Assembly (NCBI GenBank): GCA_963966185.1
Contig: CAWZYM010000318.1
Coordinates: 124,001-188,000, forward strand
Reading direction: 5' to 3'
DNA from: Rhabditoides inermis
Taxonomy: Eukaryota; Nematoda; Chromadorea; Rhabditida; Rhabditidae
Length of the DNA: 64,000 bases
In this document: positions 46,901 through 58,900 of the stretch, in pieces
Numbering within the stretch: the first letter of the stretch is position 1
How the letters are laid out: the number at the start of each line of letters is the position of its first letter
The notes under the pieces: model-generated
The model's database searches: none
The model's input: the letters and a program-made list of their open reading frames with translations, nothing else
What the model was told of the DNA's origin: nothing
Program-made: the position numbers and the translations under genes

Positions 46901-49900
46901 GTCATGGTCGGTGGAGGAATCGTTCATGCTAGTGGAGGACCATGCAAAAGTGGAGGACCTTGCAAAAATGGAGGGAACGTCCTACATCCTTTTCGTGAAA
47001 TCTGGCCAGAACAGAAACAGAAACAGAAATTTCTGGTTGAAAACACTTTTTTTAATTTAATACAATCCAGCGCGTACTTATTTCAACAAATACGTTCTCT
47101 CTATAAAAAACGCCAATATCTTCATTTCATCATCTATCGGCATTGCGGACCACCCAATCACCCATTAAAAAGTTTTCAGGGGCGGGCAGCGCGACGCGGC
47201 CGCCACACGCGAGATTTGCGCGCAGGTTGACATATAAGTGAGGCGTTTCAGGCAATGGGTGGCCAGTAAGGCTGACGCGTTCTATCATTTACATATCCGC
47301 CTGTCTCCACGCGAGAACCGCAACGGGTTCGACAGAGGCGCGGCGCCCCGCCCCTAGTGGGAAAAGGAGTTCCGCAAAATGAAGATATCGGGCAGCCAAA
47401 TAATGGGTGTCCTGGAAAATTTGAAGTGATGAAGTGATGAAGTGATGAAGATTCAATTTTCTTTTTTAACTTTTTTTAATTTGTAAAAAAGTACTTTGTA
47501 ACTTGTTTTTGTAAACTTTTAATCGTTTTTTACTAGTTTGAGCTGTTCTCTATAGCGATTACCATAACGACGTGAAAAGCGACATGGCAGAAGCGGAAGA
47601 TATCTTGCCAATTTACATAAAAGAGGAAGATGTTCCTGGGAAGGTTTTCATTCCTATTTCATGTTTCTCATTCTTATTCGTGTTTGAGGGACTCACTGAC
47701 ACTAGCACTAGCGTTGTCGTAGAGAGAGAACCTATTTGTTGGAATAATTACGCGCCGGACACAAGCAAACCCTTATCCACTAACGTAACCTGACGTCGTC
47801 AATACGTCGTCATCTCTCGTTGGTATGGCAAGGGCTCAGTTGGTACAAAACGATCTTGTTGTAGCATTCCATAGTAGCACATCTTCATTTGCATCCTACA
47901 AGTTTTCAAGTATGAATTCTCTTCATCTTGGTCTTCTACTTCTGGTCCTTATCATGAAGTTCATGAGTAAGCGAACAAACGGACATCTGTTGCCGTTGCC
48001 GATCGAAAGTTTACAAAAAACAAATTACATATTTTGAAAGTTTACAAAAAAACAAATTGAAAGTTTACAAAAAACAATTGATTGAAAGTTTACAAAAAAC
48101 AAATTACATAACAATTTACATATCCCTCTCTCCCTCTCCCTCTTCCTCCCTCTCCCTCCCTCTTCCTCCCTCTCCCTCCCTCTCCCTCCCTCTTCCTCCC
48201 TCTCCCTCCCTCTTCCTCCCTCTCCCTCCCTCTTTCTCCTTCTCCCTCTCTCCCTCTCTCCCTCTCTCCCTCTCTCCCTCTCTCCCTCTCTCCCTCTCTC
48301 CCTCTCTCCCTCTCTCCCTCTCTCCCTCTCTCCCTCTCTCCCTCTCTCCCTCTCTCCCTCTCTCCCTCTCTCCCTCTCTCCCTCTCTCCCTCTCTCCCTC
48401 TCTCCCTCTCTCCCTCTCTCCCTCTCTCCCTCTCTCCCTCTCTCCCTCTCTCCCTCTCTCCCTCTCTCCCTCTCTCCCTCTCTCCCTCTCTCCCTCTCTC
48501 CCTCTCTCCCTCTCTCCCTCTCTCCCTCTCTCCCTCTCTCCCTCTCTCCCTCTCTCCCTCTCTCCCTCTCTCCCTCTCTCCCTCTCTCCCTCTCTCCCTC
48601 TCTCCCTCTCTCCCTCTCTCCCTCTCTCCCTCTCTCCCTCTCTCCCTCTCTCCCTCTCTCCCTCTCTCTCAAACAGACATCTGTTGCTGTTGCCGATTGA
48701 AAGTTTACAAAAAACAAATTACATATTACTTTTTACAAATTAAAAAAGTGTTTAAAAAAACGAAAATTGAAACTTCATCACTTCATCACTTTATCACTTC
48801 ATCACTTCATCACTTCATCACATGTGATGAAGTGATGAAGTCAAAGTGATGAAGTGATGAAGTGATGAATTTTATAAAGAAAAATTTATGAAGTCAAAGT
48901 GATGAAGTGATGAAGTGATGAATTGTCCAGGATGCCGAAATAATGTGTTCGGTTGTGTACCGTTGTGAGAATTTCGTGTCTCGGATTGCTTTTATGAATC
49001 ATCGTCGCTTGTTTATTTTTTGTTCCTTTTTCGTGTTTTTTTTTGTTTTGTTGTTATTATGATTGTTATATTTATATTTAAATGATGTTATTCAATTCTA
49101 TGATCAGAACGCGCTGAATTCCCGCACTGACTGCTGCGAGCAGTTGGTCAGATAGGCGCGGCTGTCGATGGAGTCGATAGAGGTTTGTTATTTATGGATT
49201 ATCGATCTGCATATATGTTTTACAATGACGGAGTTTTTAATATTGTATCCTAGTTTGCTTTGGTTTAACCATGTAACGTATGTATTCAGTTCGGCTGTGA
49301 CCAGCCACAGGCCGCGGTAGTGCTGACGCGCTGAAGACGGCCTACACCCTCGTAGCCACCGTCTGCACCCACGTCGAGTTCGAGGTGAGTTCGAAGTGTA
49401 AGGCTGATGGAGGCGAACTCGCATTACATTGCTGGCAATAAGTGGACAATTCTGTGAATGAGCGAAAATTTGAAGTGTACACGCGCGAAATTACGAAAAA
49501 TCCATTGCATTGGCATTTGGAATTTCATGAATTTCATCCAATTTTGGTGAAGGAGTTGTTACCAGTCTGCCAATGCTGTCTGTCATTTGTCCATATGTGG
49601 CTTTCTCAACAAAAAAGCCGAACTTTTTTGAATTTTGGTGTAAAGTTACGGTAAATTAGGAAAGAAAGAGGTGCGAGAAGTTGATGGTTTGTTGTTTATT
49701 TCAGGCAGAACTCCGGACGACATCTTGGTGCGTTGCCGCGAGTGCACCGGCGACGCGTCGAAGGTTGAGCAGCTCAAGTTCGCTGAGGACAAGTCGCCGA
49801 AGATGGCCGAGATCCCCTTCAACTCGACCAACAAGTATCAGGTGTGTGGAGGAGATGGAGGGAAGAAGAAGAGACGCTCAATTGTGAGAGAAAGTCAGGT

Positions 49901-52900
49901 TAAATATATATCGTGTATTGATTTGATTTAGTGCTAGCGCAACGACGACTCGTGCAAGCATGGAAAGAAGGAGCGGAGGAGGAGGAGCAGTGGAGAGACG
50001 ACGGGGAAGCCGAGAGGAGAAATAATAGCGTTAATGTCATGTTTTCATTTCGGTATTGTATTGTTAAGTTTAGCATTGTATTGTTGCCATGTTGTATATG
50101 TATACAAGTTTGTTCCATGATTTGAACTGCTATGACGCGTTTGTATTTCCTTGGTTTTTAGATAAAGTTGCTTTACCAAGTCTGTGGAAATGAGTGAAAA
50201 AGAGCGCGTCAGCTAAACTAGGTCTCGTCCTGTGGGTTTGCCTCACCAATATATGTTTCAACAAAGGGCGGTAGTATAAGGAATAACATGGGGAAATCTT
50301 CATGAAAACATTCCAAATTCGGGACAAATTCAGAACGAATTCAGGTCATTCATAAAGAATTCGGGAAGAGTTCCGATAAACTTCATTTTGTTCGGTGTAT
50401 GATTTTGTTCTGAATAGAGTTCTGCATTCTTGATGAATCTAATCTGAATTCATGTGTACACACTCTCTCAGAGTGATAGTTGGATAACGTTGGGTGGCAA
50501 GATATTAACTCAACATTGCGATACTTACCAGCGTGGCTGGGATCGAATGTCTCGATAGTTTTCGTGTTCCGATCGGCAACGCAGATTCGGTCATTGAAGA
50601 CAGTAGCGGAGACGATTGTACCACTTCAAAAGCAGCATTAAACCAATAAAAAATTTAAAGAGAGAGAGACGGAGAGAGTGAGATAGTGAGAGATAGAAAG
50701 AGATATATAGAGAACCAGACATTCAAATACGATGATATAAGATCATACTCACTGCTTTCCGACTGCACTGTGCACGAGTGTCCATGTCTCCGATCCCTTC
50801 TCGAACTTGTACACATTGCGGCTAGAAAAGGTCATCAGTCATCATATGAATGAAAAAGTATTCACTTTCCAGAGACGAATCCGATCGCATACATGGAATC
50901 CGCGAGAACGCAAAGCTTCCAACACATAACATGTCCAACAGTCGGAGATGTTATCTGACGCCAAGCATCTGAAAATGTGTTCACTCAGTCACTTGTAATT
51001 TGAATTATTCACACGACTCACCGTTTGAGAGAACGTGAATTTCATTCCTTGCACAGTAGATTCGTCCGTCTAACACCACAGCCGAACACGGATGCCTAAC
51101 CATACAAAGCGAAATAATCCATCTCAATCATAAACTATACTCACATGTCCACTTTGAGCTCCGGTCCATCTGTCCACGCCCCACTCGCCTTCCAATTCAG
51201 CCCACGGTTGCGAGACGAATCGGGAGCGCGACTTCCTGTACAAAATATCGACATTCATCAACAACTTGAAACCACCTTGAGATAGTCTATGAATATCTGG
51301 AAGCACCCTTTGTCCTCAGTGACGAGAGGCTCGCTGCCAACAGTGTCCACCAGGTAGTCCTTCTTCAGACACGAGAGGCGAACAAGCGAGAAGAGCCTGT
51401 GACAAGTGAGATTGAATAAGGAGATGAGACTCACTCCTTCATGTGCCTCTTTCTGTTTTCCGGATCGGCCCGCACCCAGTTGCACACTCCAGAAAACACA
51501 CTCGACTCCCGACAGCGGATAGACTTGTCTGTAAGGCGAAATGGAAATGAACATCTATTCACTCTTCTGTTAGAGTTAATTAGAGAGGGCGCGCAGCGCC
51601 CTCTCTTTTGGCTTAGGATAGGGCTCGCGCCAGAATTTTCAAGATATTCAAAGGTCTTGGTCTTGCGATATTCAAAGGTCTTGTTAGCAACAACGTGGAC
51701 ACATCCAAATCATGTTAGTCAGATTCGCATCGTTCCGTAGGCCAGATCACTTGTCAACGGCATCTTTGTATCTCTTCTGTGAACAAAGTTATGCGCGATC
51801 TTGCGCGCGCACTAGGCGAAAGGCCAGCGTACGTGTCCATCCTTCCTTCCCGTCACTACTTTTCCCAACTTGCACTTTGAGAGTAGCTCGTCCCGCCGCC
51901 GCCAGCGTCTAATTCGCGCCGGGTTTGCATTGTTTTGCGCCGCCAACTATAACCAGGAGGAAGAGCGCAGTAGACGCGACTTTAATTAATAGTGAGAAAA
52001 TATATAGGGAAAAACGTTTTGTGAAACGTAATGGCAATCCGAAACGTAACGTGTGATCTGTGGTACATGAGAGTAAGAAGAGAGAGAAGGGCTGAGATAG
52101 AGAGAGAGATATAGATAGAGAGAGATAGAGGGAGAGAGAGAGAGAGAGAAGGAGAGAACAGAAGGAGAGAGATCTATTAGTTTTTTTTTTTAAAAATAAT
52201 CCAGATGAATAGTAATAATTCAGCACAAATTAAAAATTTCTATGAAATTTAACAAAAGGACATATAATTTCTTAAGAAAGTACTTGCGTAAAAAGATGAA
52301 TTTTGTCTTACAAGCAAGTGGCACCGGGGCACCCCCCACAACTCGCAATGTTTCGATGGCATGTTGTAGGAATCCCCTAAACAATGAGCTAGCCAAAATT
52401 AAAAATCTCGGAGAGCACCGGAAGTGTCCTAATTAGGCGCCGAAAGTTTAGAACGTGCGTATGACATCCCGAAATTTTGACCGGTTCGCACAGCCTCGGC
52501 GGCCTAGTGGATAGCGAGTGGAATTTCAAGAACAGTACTCGATGTTTCTATCCCCCTGCGTGCAAAAACTTTTTGCCGAATTCGTAACTCACTTTCATAA
52601 CCCAAAAATTATTGTAAAATAGTTTATTTATGTAGAGAACCGGCACAAACAACTAGCACTGAATGTGATAAGAAATAAAGAAATGAACAAAGCACATATC
52701 GAGTCCGCACCACGCACACCGAATGAAGGCATACTCGTTGCATCCAGAGCCACAGCAGAACTTGAGAACATTGGGGAAGCAGACTTGGTTGGGAGTTTCG
52801 AAGTCGTTCTTCTCATCTATGTAGCCGGCCTTGTGCCAGCTGTACTCCAAGAAAGGCTTGAAGATGGGCGAGGAGAACTGGCGGTACACGATAGATAACA

Positions 52901-55900
52901 TGGTGAGCAAATACACATAAAAACTAGGAGATACAAACGTACCTTTATTCATTTTCTCGGTAACAACCGCTTCCAACTCCTTTGCCAGCTCCCTCAAAAT
53001 GGCAGCCTTGGACGACATCAATTCCACTTTGGCAGCGAGTTTCTTCAGTTTCAAATCAAATCAAATCAAATCAAATCATTTATTCAGAATCGTCGTGAAT
53101 ATGGTGTTTGCAATAGTTTACGGCGCTGATCCTGCAATCGCCTTGCTCCAATCTTCGGGGTTTCCTCGTGCCAATTGATTCCACTCAGCTCCGATACGTC
53201 CTCCTCGCACCAGAACTTCCTTCAAGTCGTCGCACCAGAACACGTAGGGCGCTCCAACCCGCCTTGTCTTGTCTCTCGGGTACCACTCCGTCACCCTTCT
53301 TGACCATCTGTCATCGCTCGCCATCTTCCTCGCCCATGTCGTCTTCTTCTTCCATATAACCTCTCGTACATCCTCCAGTCCTGTCCTTCTCCGCACCTCC
53401 GTGTTGCGCACTCGATCCAACAGCGTCACTCCTATCATCGCCCTCTCCATCCTTCGTTGCACTCGTTGCAGCTTCTCCTTCTGCTCCACTTTCAGACACC
53501 ATGTTTCTGCCGCGTACGTCAGGCTCGGCAGGATACAGACTTTCCATACATTCCTCTTCATAATCATATTCACATTCTTCCGCGTTAGAAAAGGCCTGTG
53601 CAGGTTGAATGCCGCCCATCCAGTTCCTATTCTTCTTTGTAGCTCCTTCTCGTCCTTCTTCACTGACACCATTGAACCCAGGTACTTGAATTCGTCTGCT
53701 CGCTCCAGCAGCTCTCCTCTCAGTAGTAAGTCAGCACGAGGGCCATTCGACATGTAGACGGTCTTTCAGTTTACTGTAGTCCTACTCGGTGTTGATGAAG
53801 TAGAAGTATGAGTGCATGCTGGACAGACTTCGCCACTTCTTGGTCTTCGCGGACAAAGCGTATTCGATTGCCTTCTTCACCTGAAAAAAAATCGTGAAAA
53901 ATCGAAATAAAATGAATACTACATACACGTAAATAAAACTCACCTCTTCGAACGAGCGGACAGAGTTAGAGAAAACAATGGTGTTCATCTCCGCTTCGTA
54001 CTGCTCCATATCCTCGGGTTCATCTTCAGTCCACTCCACATCGTCCAAATCCGGCGACGGCACAGTATCATCAAACGAGTCGAAATCCGTCTCTATCATT
54101 TACATATCCGCCTGTCTCCACGCGAGAACCGCAACGGGTTCGACAGAGGCGCGGCGCCCCGCCCCTAGTGGGAAAAGGAGTTCCGCAAAATGAAGATATC
54201 GGGCAGCCAAATAATGGGTGTCCTGGAAAATTTGAAGTGATGAAGTGATGAAGTGATGAAGATTCAATTTTCTTTTTTAACTTTTTTTAATTTGTAAAAA
54301 AGTACTTTGTAACTTGTTTTTGTAAACTTTTAATCGTTTTTTACTAGTTTGAGCTGTTCTCTATAGCGATTACCATAACGACGTGAAAAGCGACATGGCA
54401 GAAGCGGAAGATATCTTGCCAATTTACATAAAAGAGGAAGATGTTCCTGGGAAGGTTTTCATTCCTATTTCATGTTTCTCATTCTTATTCGTGTTTGAGG
54501 GACTCACTGACACTAGCACTAGCGTTGTCGTAGAGAGAGAACCTATTTGTTGGAATAATTACGCGCCGGACACAAGCAAACCCTTATCCACTAACGTAAC
54601 CTGACGTCGTCAATACGTCGTCATCTCTCGTTGGTATGGCAAGGGCTCAGTTGGTACAAAACGATCTTGTTGTAGCATTCCATAGTAGCACATCTTCATT
54701 TGCATCCTACAAGTTTTCAAGTATGAATTCTCTTCATCTTGGTCTTCTACTTCTGGTCCTTATCATGAAGTTCATGAGTAAGCGAACAAACGGACATCTG
54801 TTGCCGTTGCCGATCGAAAGTTTACAAAAAACAAATTACATATTTTGAAAGTTTACAAAAAAACAAATTGAAAGTTTACAAAAAACAATTGATTGAAAGT
54901 TTACAAAAAACAAATTACATAACAATTTACATATCCCTCTCTCCCTCTCCCTCTTCCTCCCTCTCCCTCCCTCTTCCTCCCTCTCCCTCCCTCTCCCTCC
55001 CTCTTCCTCCCTCTCCCTCCCTCTTCCTCCCTCTCCCTCCCTCTTTCTCCTTCTCCCTCTCTCCCTCTCTCCCTCTCTCCCTCTCTCCCTCTCTCCCTCT
55101 CTCCCTCTCTCCCTCTCTCCCTCTCTCCCTCTCTCCCTCTCTCCCTCTCTCCCTCTCTCCCTCTCTCCCTCTCTCCCTCTCTCCCTCTCTCCCTCTCTCC
55201 CTCTCTCCCTCTCTCCCTCTCTCCCTCTCTCCCTCTCTCCCTCTCTCCCTCTCTCCCTCTCTCCCTCTCTCCCTCTCTCCCTCTCTCCCTCTCTCCCTCT
55301 CTCCCTCTCTCCCTCTCTCCCTCTCTCCCTCTCTCCCTCTCTCCCTCTCTCCCTCTCTCCCTCTCTCCCTCTCTCCCTCTCTCCCTCTCTCCCTCTCTCC
55401 CTCTCTCCCTCTCTCCCTCTCTCTCAAACAGACATCTGTTGCTGTTGCCGATTGAAAGTTTACAAAAAACAAATTACATATTACTTTTTACAAATTAAAA
55501 AAGTGTTTAAAAAAACGAAAATTGAAACTTCATCACTTCATCACTTTATCACTTCATCACTTCATCACTTCATCACATGTGATGAAGTGATGAAGTCAAA
55601 GTGATGAAGTGATGAAGTGATGAATTTTATAAAGAAAAATTTATGAAGTCAAAGTGATGAAGTGATGAAGTGATGAATTGTCCAGGATGCCGAAATAATG
55701 TGTTCGGTTGTGTACCGTTGTGAGAATTTCGTGTCTCGGATTGCTTTTATGAATCATCGTCGCTTGTTTATTTTTTGTTCCTTTTTCGTGTTTTTTTTTG
55801 TTTTGTTGTTATTATGATTGTTATATTTATATTTAAATGATGTTATTCAATTCTATGATCAGAACGCGCTGAATTCCCGCACTGACTGCTGCGAGCAGTT

Positions 55901-58900
55901 GGTCAGATAGGCGCGGCTGTCGATGGAGTCGATAGAGGTTTGTTATTTATGGATTATCGATCTGCATATATGTTTTACAATGACGGAGTTTTTAATATTG
56001 TATCCTAGTTTGCTTTGGTTTAACCATGTAACGTATGTATTCAGTTCGGCTGTGACCAGCCACAGGCCGCGGTAGTGCTGACGCGCTGAAGACGGCCTAC
56101 ACCCTCGTAGCCACCGTCTGCACCCACGTCGAGTTCGAGGTGAGTTCGAAGTGTAAGGCTGATGGAGGCGAACTCGCATTACATTGCTGGCAATAAGTGG
56201 ACAATTCTGTGAATGAGCGAAAATTTGAAGTGTACACGCGCGAAATTACGAAAAATCCATTGCATTGGCATTTGGAATTTCATGAATTTCATCCAATTTT
56301 GGTGAAGGAGTTGTTACCAGTCTGCCAATGCTGTCTGTCATTTGTCCATATGTGGCTTTCTCAACAAAAAAGCCGAACTTTTTTGAATTTTGGTGTAAAG
56401 TTACGGTAAATTAGGAAAGAAAGAGGTGCGAGAAGTTGATGGTTTGTTGTTTATTTCAGGCAGAACTCCGGACGACATCTTGGTGCGTTGCCGCGAGTGC
56501 ACCGGCGACGCGTCGAAGGTTGAGCAGCTCAAGTTCGCTGAGGACAAGTCGCCGAAGATGGCCGAGATCCCCTTCAACTCGACCAACAAGTATCAGGTGT
56601 GTGGAGGAGATGGAGGGAAGAAGAAGAGACGCTCAATTGTGAGAGAAAGTCAGGTTAAATATATATCGTGTATTGATTTGATTTAGTGCTAGCGCAACGA
56701 CGACTCGTGCAAGCATGGAAAGAAGGAGCGGAGGAGGAGGAGCAGTGGAGAGACGACGGGGAAGCCGAGAGGAGAAATAATAGCGTTAATGTCATGTTTT
56801 CATTTCGGTATTGTATTGTTAAGTTTAGCATTGTATTGTTGCCATGTTGTATATGTATACAAGTTTGTTCCATGATTTGAACTGCTATGACGCGTTTGTA
56901 TTTCCTTGGTTTTTAGATAAAGTTGCTTTACCAAGTCTGTGGAAATGAGTGAAAAAGAGCGCGTCAGCTAAACTAGGTCTCGTCCTGTGGGTTTGCCTCA
57001 CCAATATATGTTTCAACAAAGGGCGGTAGTATAAGGAATAACATGGGGAAATCTTCATGAAAACATTCCAAATTCGGGACAAATTCAGAACGAATTCAGG
57101 TCATTCATAAAGAATTCGGGAAGAGTTCCGATAAACTTCATTTTGTTCGGTGTATGATTTTGTTCTGAATAGAGTTCTGCATTCTTGATGAATCTAATCT
57201 GAATTCATGTGTACACACTCTCTCAGAGTGATAGTTGGATAACGTTGGGTGGCAAGATATTAACTCAACATTGCGATACTTACCAGCGTGGCTGGGATCG
57301 AATGTCTCGATAGTTTTCGTGTTCCGATCGGCAACGCAGATTCGGTCATTGAAGACAGTAGCGGAGACGATTGTACCACTTCAAAAGCAGCATTAAACCA
57401 ATAAAAAATTTAAAGAGAGAGAGACGGAGAGAGTGAGATAGTGAGAGATAGAAAGAGATATATAGAGAACCAGACATTCAAATACGATGATATAAGATCA
57501 TACTCACTGCTTTCCGACTGCACTGTGCACGAGTGTCCATGTCTCCGATCCCTTCTCGAACTTGTACACATTGCGGCTAGAAAAGGTCATCAGTCATCAT
57601 ATGAATGAAAAAGTATTCACTTTCCAGAGACGAATCCGATCGCATACATGGAATCCGCGAGAACGCAAAGCTTCCAACACATAACATGTCCAACAGTCGG
57701 AGATGTTATCTGACGCCAAGCATCTGAAAATGTGTTCACTCAGTCACTTGTAATTTGAATTATTCACACGACTCACCGTTTGAGAGAACGTGAATTTCAT
57801 TCCTTGCACAGTAGATTCGTCCGTCTAACACCACAGCCGAACACGGATGCCTAACCATACAAAGCGAAATAATCCATCTCAATCATAAACTATACTCACA
57901 TGTCCACTTTGAGCTCCGGTCCATCTGTCCACGCCCCACTCGCCTTCCAATTCAGCCCACGGTTGCGAGACGAATCGGGAGCGCGACTTCCTGTACAAAA
58001 TATCGACATTCATCAACAACTTGAAACCACCTTGAGATAGTCTATGAATATCTGGAAGCACCCTTTGTCCTCAGTGACGAGAGGCTCGCTGCCAACAGTG
58101 TCCACCAGGTAGTCCTTCTTCAGACACGAGAGGCGAACAAGCGAGAAGAGCCTGTGACAAGTGAGATTGAATAAGGAGATGAGACTCACTCCTTCATGTG
58201 CCTCTTTCTGTTTTCCGGATCGGCCCGCACCCAGTTGCACACTCCAGAAAACACACTCGACTCCCGACAGCGGATAGACTTGTCTGTAAGGCGAAATGGA
58301 AATGAACATCTATTCACTCTTCTGTTAGAGTTAATTAGAGAGGGCGCGCAGCGCCCTCTCTTTTGGCTTAGGATAGGGCTCGCGCCAGAATTTTCAAGAT
58401 ATTCAAAGGTCTTGGTCTTGCGATATTCAAAGGTCTTGTTAGCAACAACGTGGACACATCCAAATCATGTTAGTCAGATTCGCATCGTTCCGTAGGCCAG
58501 ATCACTTGTCAACGGCATCTTTGTATCTCTTCTGTGAACAAAGTTATGCGCGATCTTGCGCGCGCACTAGGCGAAAGGCCAGCGTACGTGTCCATCCTTC
58601 CTTCCCGTCACTACTTTTCCCAACTTGCACTTTGAGAGTAGCTCGTCCCGCCGCCGCCAGCGTCTAATTCGCGCCGGGTTTGCATTGTTTTGCGCCGCCA
58701 ACTATAACCAGGAGGAAGAGCGCAGTAGACGCGACTTTAATTAATAGTGAGAAAATATATAGGGAAAAACGTTTTGTGAAACGTAATGGCAATCCGAAAC
58801 GTAACGTGTGATCTGTGGTACATGAGAGTAAGAAGAGAGAGAAGGGCTGAGATAGAGAGAGAGATATAGATAGAGAGAGATAGAGGGAGAGAGAGAGAGA

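Larger units (their letters stand above)
44810..47280. other. Large Kelch-gene intron filled with diverged repeats
   Basis: Contains tRNA-like modules (45751-45823, 46398-46453), a scrap of the hAT MITE near 47000 and GC-rich inverted words near 47180 and 47340. No other gene recognised. Confidence 0.5.
47281..54093. repeat. Tandem segmental duplication, unit A (6.8 kb)
   Basis: Nearly identical base for base to 54092-60846. Differences noticed: the CCCTCT satellite is 56 bp longer here, a GA tract differs by 2 bp, and one base differs (codon AAG against GAG in the Cys-rich gene, near 52950/59699). The unit starts at TCTATCATTTACATATCC and ends at GAAATCCGTCTC; only TCTC-like microhomology is shared at the joint. 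Confidence 0.95.

Noticed and set aside
48127..48668. Open frames of about 230 codons over the CCCTCT satellite, both strands
   Set aside because: A hexamer repeat lacks stops in several frames; composition is pure Ser/Leu/Pro or Arg/Glu/Gly with no domain.
53269..53757. Plus-strand 162-codon frame in units A and B
   Set aside because: Antisense of the RTE reverse transcriptase C-terminus.
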